A DNA stretch of 64,000 bases, taken from Anniella stebbinsi. Its lineage: Eukaryota; Chordata; Lepidosauria; Squamata; Anniellidae. The position numbers and the translations under genes are program-made. Positions within the stretch are counted from its first letter, which is position 1, and every line of letters starts with the position of its first letter. A model generated the notes under the pieces. That model was not told the origin of the DNA. It worked only from the letters and a program-made list of their open reading frames with translations, and made no database searches. Where the stretch lies: assembly GCA_029215795.1 (NCBI GenBank), contig JARDYH010000001.1:7124001-7188000 (forward strand), read 5' to 3'. Shown one piece after another: positions 23,216-34,555 of the stretch.

Positions 23216-24836
23216 CACAGAAGACGAGTCTTTATTTTTTTGGGGGGGGGGACCTTTTTTTATAGACTCCGTGCCTTTCAGGACTGCAGAATCTGGCAGG
23301 ATACCAAAGGAGCCCACGTTCCCCATCACAGCATTTCAAGGCAGGAACAAGGCTGCACCAGTGGCCCTTCTGCCTGTCAGGGCACTTAAAGTTACAGACT
23401 CTATCCCCCCCCCTCCCAAAGGCAGCAAATCCAGTTATAAGGGATTTGCAAACAGGCAAACTTCTATGCATGTTCAGAGGAACTAGGGTCCCCACCTGTT
23501 TCCTGCTCCTGTGCTTGTAACAATTCCACCTCCTCCGAAATTTAATAAGTAAAAGATGTGCTAGAATGAGGATGGAAGCTTCCTCTGCTAAGTTTCTATG
23601 GTTTAAGGCAGAGGCGTAAAGTCTGGGAAAGCAGCTGGCAACCCTGAGTATCATTACTCTCCCACAACTATGTCACAATAACCTGTGTTCCTTCCCTCCC
23701 ACTGCCCAAGAGTTTGCTGATGCCTCTCCCTTTACCAGGCTTCCTTACTATCATCAAACATGTTTCTGGAAGCATGCCCGTGGCTAACAAGAGCAGAAGC
23801 ACTGGACCAAGCAAAGCAGGTGGCCCCTGTTGGGTGGAGGATTACCTGTCCATAGGGTACCCTGGAGGCACCTGTGAACTTCCTTGGTTGAGAACAAAGC
23901 AAAAGCCTACGTGTTGCAAAGAATATTTCCTGCGTACATAGTTAATATGATTTGAATCTTGTCTTTGCCAAAGTGGCTAACAATATTAATGCTGCAGAAA
24001 TATAATTAAAATGAGAGAGAGGATGAGAAAGTGTGCACAGAAAGATAAAAGAACAGAAAAAAAATTATAGCAGCCAATACATTTTTATGGACAAATTCAT
24101 GGGGAAGAGGCCTATCAATGGTTTTTCATTTTGACAGCTAACCGGAGCCTCCAGGTTCAGGAATAGTCTACCTTTAAAAGGACAGGTGCAGGGTGCAAGT
24201 ATCCTGAGCAAGCTAGCACCACCTTCGTCGCTTTCCTGAGTTTGGCTGCTCTTGGAAACAGAATGCTGTGGCACTAAATGAGCTGTGGACTGATCCAGCC
24301 AGGCTCATCTTGCACGTTTGCAAGAGTGGGTAATCACAGGTCCTCAGGTGAAGCTTTCCACATCCCTTTACATCTCTACGATGCCAGAACACGCTGCACA
24401 TAACCTACATCATTTCTGTTGGCAGGCCGCCATTAAAATTTAGATGCTTAGGTGCTAGTCCACATTGATGCAAGGTGCGTATGTTTTGCATGCAGTTGCC
24501 TTTTGTATCATCACTCCAGAAGAACGGCGAGGAGCAGCTTTTGAGCTGCTTCCTGCAGGGCCTGAGCCAGGGGCCGGTTCGGATCAGACGGCTCCTTTCA
24601 AGCAGCAGCCTTGGCAACCATTTCTGCTCCCCGCTCATTTTTTACTTACTGCAGTTTGATTTAATTATTTAAGGACTTGTAATAACTTAATATGTTTATT
24701 GGTAAATAATTTACAGGCCAGAAGAGCTTGAACGTTCCATTTATATTCTAATAAATCCTTCCTCTCTCTTTCTGTAAAAAGCTAAGTCTTCCTGGAAGTG
24801 TCTCCAGTTAGGCCGTTTGCCTTTCCATAGTTTAGG
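23216..24836. other. Non-coding stretch downstream of the CpG island
   Basis: No recognised gene or clear repeat. Composition returns to average by about 23.25 kb. If the CpG-island gene is on the plus strand, this would be its first intron. Confidence 0.4.
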
Positions 24837-24992
24837 GGAGGGCCCATAGCTCCGTGTGATAGAGCACCTGCTTTGCATGCAATAGGTCCCAGGTTCGATC
24901 CCTGGCTTCTCCAGAGCTGCTGCCAGTCAGTGCTGGTAATACTGGGCTAAATGGACCAGTGGTCTGACTCAGTATAAGGCAGTTGGCTGCTG
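24837..24992 (+). mobile_element. tRNA-Ala(TGC)-derived SINE, plus strand
   Basis: The clearest copy for recognising the head. The A-box region is 'tagctccgtgtgatagagc' (24847 on). The anticodon loop 'ctttgcatgc' has TGC at 24874-24876, and the B box 'ggttcgatccc' is at 24892-24902. After the tRNA part comes 'gctgctgccagtcagtgc' and the body ending 'agtataaggcagttggctg'. The A-box insertion (tccgtgtgat instead of tcagtggt) argues against a working tRNA gene. Confidence 0.88.
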
Positions 24993-25469
24993 TTTAATCA
25001 ATGGAAGCCAATGGTTAGGAAATGGTCTCCTGATAGCTGGCACTCTCTAGTTTTGAATGGGATACCCATCAGGGTTTGGAGAATCTGAGAGAAGAGAGGA
25101 TGAGGAAATAGCCATTAGTAGCTGAGGGAAGATGTGTGAGGGGGAAACAGCCATTAGCAGTTTGGGAGAGACAGGGACAACGCTGGGAGTTTTTCAGTGG
25201 AAGCTGAAACTTGAACTTCGTTCAGATTTGAATGAAGTTGGTAATCTACTGCCTCCATCTTCCCTGTTCTATTGATAGATTTATAAATAGAACAAACTTT
25301 ACAACAGCATCATATTTCTGCAGTGCTCTTGCCTTCAAAGGAACGAAACCTGATCACCCCAGACATTTATCACCATTCAAGGAAATAGGAAGGGCGTAAC
25401 AAATTTAATCCAGCAAAAAAACTTTGCCGCCAGTAGTGGACGTTGAAAAGGGAAGGGTATTAGAGCTTG

Positions 25470-26340
25470 TTCACACACATTTGTGTGTTTTGATCCTTTA
25501 TATCCTGCTTTTAAAGGTATTCCCCAAAGTGGATAACAATTCTTATGTAACTACAATCCAGCATTTAAAATCAATTGTGTTTCAAGAAAACAGTACAGCG
25601 TATCAGTATAGAAAAAAATCTAAGAACCAGCATAAAAGCAGCACAAATCAGTCATCAAAGGCCTCCTAGAAGTTTACAAAGCCTATCTAAAGATGGAAAG
25701 AGAAGGGGGTAATGAATCTCCATAGGGAGAGAATTACACAGTTTGGTGCCACTGTTGAAAAGACACTGTCCCTCCAACCTGCCAATTAAATAAAGCTGTC
25801 TGGTTTATGAAAAACCAGACAGCAGAGCCTTGCACTCAATGCCAGGGCTCAGCTGGATTTATACAGCAGCAGTTAGTCATTCAGAGCACCTGGTCCTTTA
25901 AAATGCAACCCCAGCACTTTAAATTCTGATTTGAAATGAATTAGTAACCCATGTAATTGATATTGGATTGGTTTGATGTACATCAACTATCTTGCTCCTA
26001 CCAACATCCTTGTGGCTGTATTTTAAACCAACTGCAAATTCTGGAGCTCAGTGGTAGAGCCCTGATTTGCATGTAGAAGGTCCAAGGTTCGAAATGCTGG
26101 CAACTGCTGCCAGTCAGGGTTGACAGTACTGGGCTAGATAGATCAGTGACCTGACTTGGTTCCTATGAGCTGTTTTAAAGGCAGCCCTACAAAGAGATCT
26201 CTACAGCAGTCCAGTCTAGATGTAACCAGGGCATGAGGCCAGGTCCACCTCACTCCAGATAAAGTCGCCATTGGAGAAGCAACCAAAGCATGCACATTAC
26301 CTGTATCATTGTTTCACTGGGTGATGAGACATCTAGATCC
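25470..26340 (-). mobile_element. Old L3/CR1-like LINE 3' region, split by a SINE
   Basis: The left part has the decayed 3' UTR pattern ('tatcctgcttttaaagg', 'aaagtggataacaattctta'). Next come segments that parallel the intact LINE at 40.7-41.4 kb, such as 'ggctgtattttaaaccaactg', and after the SINE 'gcagccctacaaagagatct' followed by 'cagcagtccagtctagatg'. Too decayed to show an open frame. Confidence 0.5.
26041..26172 (+). mobile_element. tRNA-Ala-derived SINE inside an older LINE
   Basis: 'gagctcagtggtagagccct', then 'gatttgcatgtagaaggtcc' and the B box 'ggttcgaaatg', then 'actgctgccagtcagggttg' and 'ggctagatagatcagtgacc'. It interrupts the decayed LINE at 25.5-26.3 kb. Confidence 0.8.
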
Positions 26341-27110
26341 GCCTCTTTCTCTCAAGGTCTTGAGTTCAAGGAGACGTGCAAGCTCAGCCAATGGCACTTG
26401 ACTTGAGAGGACTGTTTCACACATGCAAGCTATCAAGTGACGTTGCAGGCATCACATGGTGGTGCATCAAGGTTTGCGGCGCCAGTGCTGGAGAAAAGGG
26501 TCGAATCGCCTTATGCCAGAATGCAGGATTGCCTGCCTTTTGATTCATTTCCTGACCTGCAAACATTTAAGGCACAATTCTATGCATCTTCACACAGGGA
26601 GGAAAGACCTACAACTTCCAACATTCCCCAGCCAGCCAAGCTGGCAACTCGACCAGTGATGCAACTGGGTAATTTTAGACCGTGGACTTAATGGTCTTCT
26701 GTCCCCCAGCCCCATGTGTTGTGACGCACACAACTCACATTTCTCTTTCCCCAACTCCACCAATTTCTATTCTGTACTTTGCAACTGCTTCTCCAATCTT
26801 TATATGTTCAAACAAGAACAAAACTGTTTGCCAACACAGATAAAAATAAATAAATACTCTGAACATGTGCAATTTTGCATTTAAAACAAAAATCATAGCG
26901 GCAGCATGGCTACAGGAATAAAATGGAGTTTGCCTGTGATGCCTTCATCACCTGCGACTCTGGGTGCTCATTTGAGGGGGGTCTGGGGGTCTGGCTGTTG
27001 GCTCCAAGACTCAATCCTATCTGCACCATTGAACCTGATCCCAAATCCTGGTCAATACTGGGCCATCAGAACAGCAGTTCTGCACAATGGTTTCAGGCCG
27101 CTGATTTGGT
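26341..27110. other. Non-coding stretch, nothing recognised
   Basis: No conserved protein segment or clear repeat was recognised on either strand. Confidence 0.4.
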
Positions 27111-27149
27111 CTGCTACGACTGAAAAAGCAGAGTTATTTCATTTCTTAC

Positions 27150-27315
27150 TGTCGTGTTTTTACTGCCAGGGAAAGGAGGGGCACTTGTGGAATTTCTCCC
27201 TGGGGGGCAAAATAACTTGACTGGCTTTGGGTATTATGCACTTTGATTTGAGGATGGGGGGGCACTGTTTGCTGCTCCACCTAAGGCAACAAAAAAGTCT
27301 TGAACCAGCCCTGTG
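27150..27315. mobile_element. hAT-like repeat, copy 1 (partner at 52722-52976)
   Basis: 'aataacttgactggctttgg', 'gtattatgcactttgattt', 'ggcactgtttgctgctcc' and 'gtcttgaaccagccctgtg' run parallel to 'ataacttggctggctttgg' and the rest of the copy at 52.8 kb. The end 'accagccctg' is inverse to a CAGGGCTGG terminus, as in hAT elements. Confidence 0.5.
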
Positions 27316-27462
27316 CAAACTTACCCCACTGAACAAAGCAGGGCTTGCTTGTGAATAAATATGTACAGGATCAGACTGCATGTAGCTTCAGTAGCTAGAG
27401 GCCAGGCCTGTCATTAGTGATCTCAGTCTATAAATGCCCTCAAATACACACAGAGCCTGCAG

Positions 27463-27475
27463 GATCATCATCATC

Positions 27476-27507
<32 letters not shown>

Positions 27508-27534
27508 TATTATTATTGTTGTTGTTGTTATTAT
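27463..27534. repeat. (ATC)n-(ATT)n-(GTT)n microsatellite
   Basis: ATC units with one CTT interruption pass into ATT and then GTT units. It abuts an inverted-repeat element on the right. Confidence 0.95.
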
Positions 27535-27945
27535 GGCTACTTTGAGAAGCATCACACAAGCTCCCCCTAGTACAGAGAAGGGCAGAATATCCACACTGTG
27601 CAGAGGAGAGTTCCTGCACAACCATTGTGTAGCGTGTTGTGTGGCGGGCTCCGTGGAGTTTTCTGTTGCGTTGAGTTGACTTTTCCCACTGGCTACAGAG
27701 TTCCCTGGCAAGAGTGGCAAAAGGAGCAAGTGCCGCTCTAGGAGAACCACCAGGATTGGGGGGTGGGGTTGCAGCAATGGCTGATGGGATACCATTGGGT
27801 GGAGGAACTGTCAATCAAACTCCACAGTAGCCCATAGTCACACAATGGTGGAGTTGGAACACGTTGTGTGGGGAGTACCCCCTAAAACCTCAACCGTCGA
27901 GTGGAGTTTTCACACTGCATTGACTAACGTGTTGTCTGAACTGAG
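27535..27945 (-). mobile_element. Inverted-repeat element, GGCTG-RACAACAC family, minus orientation
   Basis: The right end 'gtgttgtctgaactgagcc' is the inverse of the family terminus. Inside are 'gttgtgtggggagtaccccc' and 'ggctacagagttccctggc', which match (inverted or direct) the copies at 38.3 and 50.9 kb. The left terminus is not clear. Confidence 0.55.
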
Positions 27946-28014
27946 CCATCTTCATGTCAGTTCCGGCCATCCTTTGTGCAAAAGCTAACCAAGACTGAGG
28001 TCCCCGATGCAACA

Positions 28015-28450
28015 TTTAACATTTATATACCACCCTATCTGCTAAAATGCCATCAAGACAGTGTACAACAATTTAAAACAAGAAAACCTTAAAACAATTT
28101 TTTTTAAAAACCAAAAATATTTATTTATTTATTTATTTATTGCATTTTTATACCGCCCCATAGCCGAAGCAGGTCTTTTATGACAGGGGTGGGCAGAAAA
28201 TATATTTCCAGATGTTTCAAACATCAACTCTCAGAAGTCCCTGCCAGCATGGTCAATGATCAGGAATGCTGGGAGTGGAAGTCCCAAATATCCACTCATG
28301 TTTTAGGATAGGTTTCATATGGACCAGATAACATGGAGCAGTGAGCAGCTTAGCGGCCACATTTTGCACAAATTGAAGCTTCCAGACACTCTTCGTGGGT
28401 GGCCCGTCACATACAGTGAAGTTTTCAATGTCGAAATTGCAGCGGTGCTT
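28015..28450 (-). mobile_element. L3-LINE 3' fragments and one hAT-like MITE
   Basis: 28015-28100 carries a decayed LINE end ('catttatataccaccctatc'). 28118-28175 has TTTA units and 'tttttataccgccccatagc'. 28187-28300 is a hAT-like MITE starting 'caggggtgggcagaaaat' with inverse cores 'catcaactctcagaagtcc' and 'gctgggagtggaagtcc'. 28345-28450 matches LINE coding DNA ('cggccacattttgcacaaat', 'tgaagcttccagacac') parallel to 41.25 kb. Confidence 0.6.
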
Positions 28451-30684
28451 ACCTGTTCTTCTTACCAGCGTGGCTAAAAGTCACCAAGTTTGCTAGGAAG
28501 GCAGTAGGCTTGCCAGTCAACCAGGAAAAACCCAGGTCTCAGCCTCTCTTGTTCTGCTGCCTTTAGCAGCACTCTGGTGTGAAGTAAGTAATCAGCCACT
28601 GAAGCGTTCCAGGGCAGAGAGAAAAGTGTTATCACCAGCTTATTTCTGCACACGGAACTCCAATAAAGACCGCAGCTATAATGTCCAGCTGCAGAGAAGG
28701 ATAGCAAATCGCAAGAGGCCATTACCTGCTAATTCAGTGTGGACAGGAGAGCAGAGAGCCTTGGCATTGAAGAACACGATGCCCTCCATTGTTGAGTGCA
28801 GTGGCTTCTGAAGCTGCACAGCCTGAACAGGACTCCTGTTTATGCTCATGTGTCCAGGTGGCACCGTGCCACCTGAGAAGTGTGGATGAGCCACCACGGA
28901 AAGGAGGCTCAGCCAAACCCCGCACAGATGGGGTGGGTGGCTCTTCCATAGAATAATGTTTAGTTGGCTCTGCTAACTCCTTGCCTCCTGCTCCTATATG
29001 CTGGGCCATGCTTGCTAAGCATTTGGACAGAACACGGATCAAGACAGGACAGCTTTTGCCCCAGGTATGCCAGGTAGGTCCTTGTTTGGCCATGAGCCAA
29101 GGGAAGGAAAGCAAAGGGTCTGTTCCAACAGACAATTTGGATCTGATACTTGGCCCCTTTTTTTACTGGCCCTTCTCCTGGTCCAGGGCCCAGAATCTAA
29201 GCTGGTGATGGAGATAATACTGTTGGAAAAGCTTTCCCCATCACAACTGAAAAGAATGCAGCTGCCTTATACACGCACATACAAACAGGGGGAGAGAGTT
29301 CTACTATCAACCCGAGATCAGGGATTGCTGTTGCGATTCATGGTTTATTTCAAACATTTCTATACAATTCAAGGTTAGCAGGGTGGTTTGCAATTGCTAA
29401 TGAAGAAAAACAGACAATAGGAATGAGAGCGGTGCACAAAGGAGCTCTCAAAATTCTCCACCCTATTTGTGGGCAGAGAAACAATGTCACTGAATTTCTC
29501 CAGAGGGAGGAGAAATTTGGCAACCATTTCTCGCAGGTAGAGCTCAACGTTAGCTGTGGTTGTAGCACAGTTTCTTTTTTTGTACTGCATTTTTGTTTTT
29601 TTGCAAAGTCAAAAAAGACCATTGCAGGTGAGGGGGTGGGGAATGAGGAGATGCTCCTCAAGCCCTAGCATGATTTGGGCTTATGAAGTGATATTAACCT
29701 TCAGGGGCCCTCCTTCAGGCCCCTCTGAAGTGCTGCTCCCGGTAGAGAGGCTCCCAGCAGAACAATTCCTTTTTATTCCTGCTGCTGGGCAGCTGGAGGG
29801 CCATTCCCACTGCTTCTGGACCCCCCTCTGGATCCCTACTCAATGTCCCCCTCAGTTTGGTTCTTTTTGCTTGAGACATTAGGGTGTGCCTGGGCACACC
29901 CGGCACACCCCTTGCGCACACCTATGTCAGGGTGTTTCATAATTTATTTTGAATTTATATAGGTGGTGTTTTTGAGCTCATCTAATCACTGTGGGGCAGC
30001 CAAGGCAGCTGCAGGTGTGTTTTCTTTCTGTTACACATCTCTCCATTGTTCTGCAGCCTCCCAGGCTGCCTACACTTCCTGATATGAAAAGGGCCCTATG
30101 GGAGGAATTATCTCATGATGTCTTCCCCCAGGCTATAATTGAAGTGTGGGAAGCAGGGGAGGCTACAGGCCGCCAGAGAGGTGATTGTACAATAAAAGAC
30201 AGGACAGTTCCAGACACTCTTCACCCAACACAAGAACCCCAAACCCAACCCAAAATTCAATTTTTCACCTTTGAATTTCCTTTCCAAAGTAATTTCTTTT
30301 TTTTTTAAATCAAACAGAATGAGAACGGTCGGGGGGGGGAGGGGGAAGGTGAAGAAATATTCAGTACAGCATTAACACAAACAGTAAAAACCAGAAGTAA
30401 AAACGGAAAGACTGGGCCACAGAATGCATCGCCTAGCTTCCCCCTCTGAAATTGGTGAGGAGAAAAATATTCTGGACAGTAAAATTCTGGCTTGCTGGCA
30501 AACCTATATATACCTCCATTTGCCAGCCTAACTCTCTCTCTCTCTATCTCTCATACACACACATGTTGGCTTGTTACGGTATGGTAATTACTGTGTTTTA
30601 GCTGTTGGAGACAGGAGGGTGAATCCAGTGTTAGTCCTACTTAGAGTAGCCCCATTGGAATGAATGGAACTTAAGTCTTGGAAC
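28451..30684. other. Non-coding stretch with one dispersed repeat
   Basis: No gene recognised. 29617-29678 is copy 2 of the repeat at 10134-10196. Otherwise I see no clear repeat. Confidence 0.4.
29617..29678 (+). repeat. Dispersed repeat, copy 2 (partner at 10134-10196)
   Basis: 'accattgcaggtgagggggt', then 'ggggaatgaggagatgctcc', then 'caagccctagcatg'. It matches copy 1 with few changes and no homology outside. Confidence 0.6.
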
Positions 30685-30871
30685 AAAGGAAGCTGCCTTA
30701 TACTGAGTCAGACCATTGGTCCATTTAGCTAGTATTGTCAATGCTGGGAAACTATCACATGATTGGTGGTGGCGGGGAAAAGGGTGGGGCCAAGGACAGG
30801 GGGTGTGGCCATCTGGGGAAACCAAGAGGGGCGGATTGTGATGCAAGGCCTAAGTTCCCCACCCCTGTTCT
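30685..30871. mobile_element. Truncated SINE joined to a hAT-like MITE remnant
   Basis: 30685-30755 is the 3' part of a minus-strand tRNA-Ala SINE ('gctgccttatactgagtcag'). It stops abruptly; the following DNA ends 'aagttccccacccctgttc', a hAT-like terminus common in this window. Confidence 0.5.
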
Positions 30872-30904
30872 AAAGGGGCCAGCTAAGTCCTAAGTCCTAT
30901 GGCA

Positions 30905-31153
30905 TGCTGTGCTTTCCTTGGAAGTGTACATCCAGATGAAGCTTTTGTCACATAGGAACATAGGAAGCTGCCTTATATGGAGTCAGGCCCTTGATCCATC
31001 TAACCCAGTATTGCCGACACTGACTGGCAGCAGCGGCTCTCCAGGCTTTCAGGCAGGAGCTTTTCCTACCCCTACCTGGAGATGCCAGGGATCGAACCTG
31101 GGACCTTCTGCATGCAAAGCAGGTTCTCTACCACTGAGCTACAGCCCCTCCCC
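30905..31153 (-). mobile_element. tRNA-Ala SINE with extended 3' tail
   Basis: Well-preserved minus-strand SINE (30949-31153). The B box, inverted, reads 'ggttcgatccctgg', and the head 'gtagctcagtggtagagaac' is intact. Beyond the usual 3' end an extra segment (30905-30956, 'acatccagatgaagctttt') is shared with the SINE at 45061-45307, suggesting a subfamily with a longer tail. Confidence 0.8.
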
Positions 31154-32548
31154 AGCCTACTTCCTCTGATTCTGGAGATTCCATTCAGCCATCATGGCTA
31201 ATGCTAGATCCCTTCTCCTTTACCTCTCCCTCCTCTGCCATAAACATATTAAATCCCCTTTCAAATGCATCTAAACTAGAAGGCCACCCTCACGTCTTGC
31301 AGCTGCAATTTCCATAAATGAATTACGCTGTTCTGCAAAGAAGTCCTTTTGTTTTGTCTGTTTACACAGCTCCTGGGCTTCCTCTAGTCTGGTGTCACAA
31401 TGAAGCTCTGTGTAAAGGCAATTACAAAAAGCCAGGAACCAAGGGGAGTCAGCCACTTGACACAGGATCCAAACTTAAAAATAAACGGATGCATTGGAAG
31501 GGAAGGGGAGACTCTGCACGGCGGCGGCCCCCAATGCCTGGAGTAATTAGTTTGGGTCCAATTCTCCGCTCAAGCTAGCTATCCGCCAGACCACACAGCC
31601 TCAAACTGTGAATCCTGCCACCACAAAATTAAAGTAATGCACATCACATGGCAGAGACTTATTGCACTGAATAGGAGCTTCGGCAGAGGAGGAGTCACTG
31701 CGCTTGTCTATCATCTCTGCCACAGGGACCCATTTCTTCCTCCTCCTGGATTTTGCTTCAATTCACCCTCCAACACGTGGAGTTCCTCTGACCACCTTTT
31801 CCTGGAGTCATCTGATTCTGGAGGCGCTCAGCTTTCATAGGCTGTGTAAGTTACAGGGTGGGTCCGTTGGAGCAGCTATTTACCAAGTCTGTTTGTCTGA
31901 TAGTGCGATTGTATACATGTCCACTCAGGTTCATGGGTCTAGGATGGCAGCAGGAATCAACCCGCCAAGTGGCGAGGACGGAGGACTTTCCAAAACTTCT
32001 GCACCAAACCAAGTATCTAGGGACGCAGGACAACGGTTAGACAAGACCCATTTTGCCCCTGGGCTGGATGACATAGGGAGAAGACAGACATAATATAAAA
32101 CAGAAATCCTGGTCCACCTGATTTCTGGCCTTGCAATCTACAAAATGTATAAAGTTGCAAAACAAACATGGGTTCAGCTCTCCGTTTTGCTTCCCTCGTC
32201 CCCACCCCACAAAGTTTCAGGCCTTTCCAAAGGGTATTTTCAAAACTCCACATGTACGTTTCTCTGGTTGTCTATTTATTCCTTGCTCACATATTGTATT
32301 TATTTTAATGGCAAACTTCAAAAGAGAGAGACAGATGACTGCCAATAAGCACACTCCATGGATAGCTCCATCCCATTCAATCTCTACCATGTTGAACATC
32401 ATCCACCAGTGCCCGCTCCGGGGGGGGGGGGGGGTTGAGGACTCTCGGGCTGGACACCTTCAGTGGGCCCCCTCCCACAATGCATCTACCTCCTCACCCC
32501 CATTGTCACCAGCTGCTCTTCCTCCTCATCCTCTCCCTCATCGTTGCT
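31154..32548. other. Non-coding stretch, nothing recognised
   Basis: No conserved coding segment. A G run lies at 32420-32434. Confidence 0.4.
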
Positions 32549-32740
32549 TAGGGTGACCATATTTGGAAAACCAAAAATGAGGACACCACGTGGGGTGGGA
32601 AAGCAACTTTTCGGTGCCTCTGGAAAGCATGTCATTCACCCACCACCACCTTAAAGGCCCAATTGGAGCAGAGGAGGGGGAAATGTGTCATCTCCCCCCA
32701 CCACTCCAATCGGGGCCTTTTCTATAATGTCCGAGAATAA
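32549..32740. mobile_element. Possible Tc1/mariner-like MITE end
   Basis: 'tagggtgaccatatttgg' resembles the TA-flanked GGGTGACCATAT terminus of the element at 62864-63180. A partner terminus was not found, so the right limit is a guess. Confidence 0.3.
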
Positions 32741-32899
32741 CACATTGTTGGCTTCCCCCCTCTCTCTCTCTCTTTTAAAATCTTTTATTGCTATTTCAGT
32801 ATAGTGCTATTTTGTTATAAAAGAAAAATAATAATCATGAAATGAACCAGTAATTAATGCCCCCCACACAAACACAGAAAATGGGAACTTACAAATTAA

Positions 32900-33960
32900 G
32901 GGGTAAATTCATTAGTTATTCATGAGTAATACTGGTTCCACTGAACAGGAAGCAATTAGGAGGCAGAGGAAGCTTCTACTGAAAGGCACAATAGCCCTGA
33001 AAGGCTTAAATGCCAATCCACACTTGACAGGCAGGTACTGCAATTGTGTTTTATGTGGAAAAAAATCAACACGAATCTGGTTTGAAAAAAGATGGAAGGA
33101 CAGCACACGGAAAACATTGGAAAATAACAATTTGGCAACACCATCACAGGGATACTCTGTAAAAAAAAATTGAGTGAACAAAAGTTGGCAATTTCACTGG
33201 AGAGCTAATGGAGAAGTGGCTATCTGCTTACCATCTGCATTCACCTGATGTTTTCTGGAAGGGGCTAGTAATGTAGCAATCTTCTCTACCCTTTAGAAAG
33301 TCCAGCAATACATTCACCATCTCAGAGGTGCTTCAAAGAGTCAACTTTGCCACTGAATTCCAGTGACAGTGAAATTTGAATTGGGTTTGGAAGTCCTACT
33401 CTGGAAAAAAAACATTTGTAAAGGGATTTCATTGTCAGCAAAAGTTTCTCCTGGGAGTTTCATATCTCTTTTATCAACAGCCTGCATCAGGTACAGCCAA
33501 CATGGATGTGGCTTCAGAGTCACATCAGATCCAGAGCATCCCACCAAGAGCAGAGTACATAAAAGCAATGACAGAGAACAACAGAAGCAGGATGCCAAAA
33601 CCAACACGAAAGAGCAAATAATATATCAAAATTGTCCAGCAATGTGTTTTATCCACCCTGCTGTTATGGCAGATGGTTGAAACCCTGCCAGGAGCTTCTC
33701 TCAGAAATTCTGTCAATGAGTGTAGCAATGGAAAGGAGACGCCATCAACATTTAAGAACCTGATTATTCAAAGAGTGCCATGCAAAATGAGCAGGGAATT
33801 GCATGGATGCTCAGAGATGGAAAACTGAAGAGAGGCATGTGTCTATAAACCCTGGACATTGCTTTAAAGACGAAGTCAGGGTATGCAGAAGTGCCCTGAG
33901 CACTTTATAGAATCTGCTAAAGGGTTTTGAGATGTGAAGGCCTATTAAAAAAAAAAACAG
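32900..33960 (+). other. Unassigned A-rich block ending in an A run
   Basis: A plus-strand frame at 32922-33173 encodes an 83-residue peptide (MSNTGSTEQEAIRRQRK..) containing C..C (NCVLCGKK). Further short frames follow, and an A run at 33948-33958 closes the block. This could be a decayed retrocopy or non-LTR element. I do not recognise the protein and found no duplication of flanks. Confidence 0.2.
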
Positions 33961-34251
33961 GAAAAAATTAGAAACCCCAGAGGGAGGAAAAAGAGGGGGG
34001 GGATGAGAAACCCCAGAAAACCTCAGAATTCTGCCTCCTCAAATTCAGGTTAATCCAGATGTCAGCATCATGTTTTAATCCAAAACAGATAGTCAAGAGA
34101 TGCAATGTGGATTTTCTCCCTCTCCCTGCCAACTCTGTACCTGAGAGCAAGTGGGGTGTAATGGTGTTAGAGTCTCAGACCAGGATGGGGAGACTTTTTT
34201 CAACCTCTCACTCAGCCATAATATTCTTTAGCTGACCTTGGACTAGACTCT

Positions 34252-34316
34252 GGCTGAATTCGGACAACACGATAGTCAGTGGTGGGGTAATAATCAACTT
34301 TACAGTTGTTCATCTC

Positions 34317-34356
<40 letters not shown>

Positions 34357-34555
34357 AATTACATTTATATACCGCCCCATAGCCAAAGCTCTCTGGGCGG
34401 TACTCCCAACACAACATGGTAATAAATAATCAACCGTGGTGTGGATTAGGATCAGTGCTGAGTTGACTATGGCAGCATTCAGACGACACGATAGTCAATA
34501 CAACTGACGATTGTTCCCCCCCCCCAGTTGTTTATTGTGTCGTCCGAATTCAGCC
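34252..34555. mobile_element. Composite inverted-repeat element carrying an L3-LINE tail
   Basis: The outer left end 'ggctgaattcggacaacac' and right end 'gtcgtccgaattcagcc' are inverse complements. An 85-bp mini-unit (34471-34555, left 'ggcagcattcagacgacac') is flanked by the 5-bp direct repeat ACTAT (34466-34470 and 34556-34560). Between the outer left end and the mini-unit lies a GAT microsatellite (34317-34355) with an L3 LINE 3' end. Confidence 0.6.
34317..34401 (-). mobile_element. Very short L3-LINE 3' end with (GAT)n tail
   Basis: About 13 GAT units join 'acatttatataccgccccat', then 'agccaaagctctctgggcgg', and stop. Only about 46 bases of LINE sequence remain, an extreme 5' truncation inside a MITE. 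Confidence 0.75.

Noticed and set aside
24837..24905. Possible functional tRNA-Ala gene
   Set aside because: The A-box region has an inserted segment, and the sequence runs into the SINE body found many times in the window. It is a SINE head.
27388..27814. Frames with poly-Asn/Asp/Met or poly-Ile
   Set aside because: Translation of the ATC/ATT/GTT microsatellite and an adjacent MITE.
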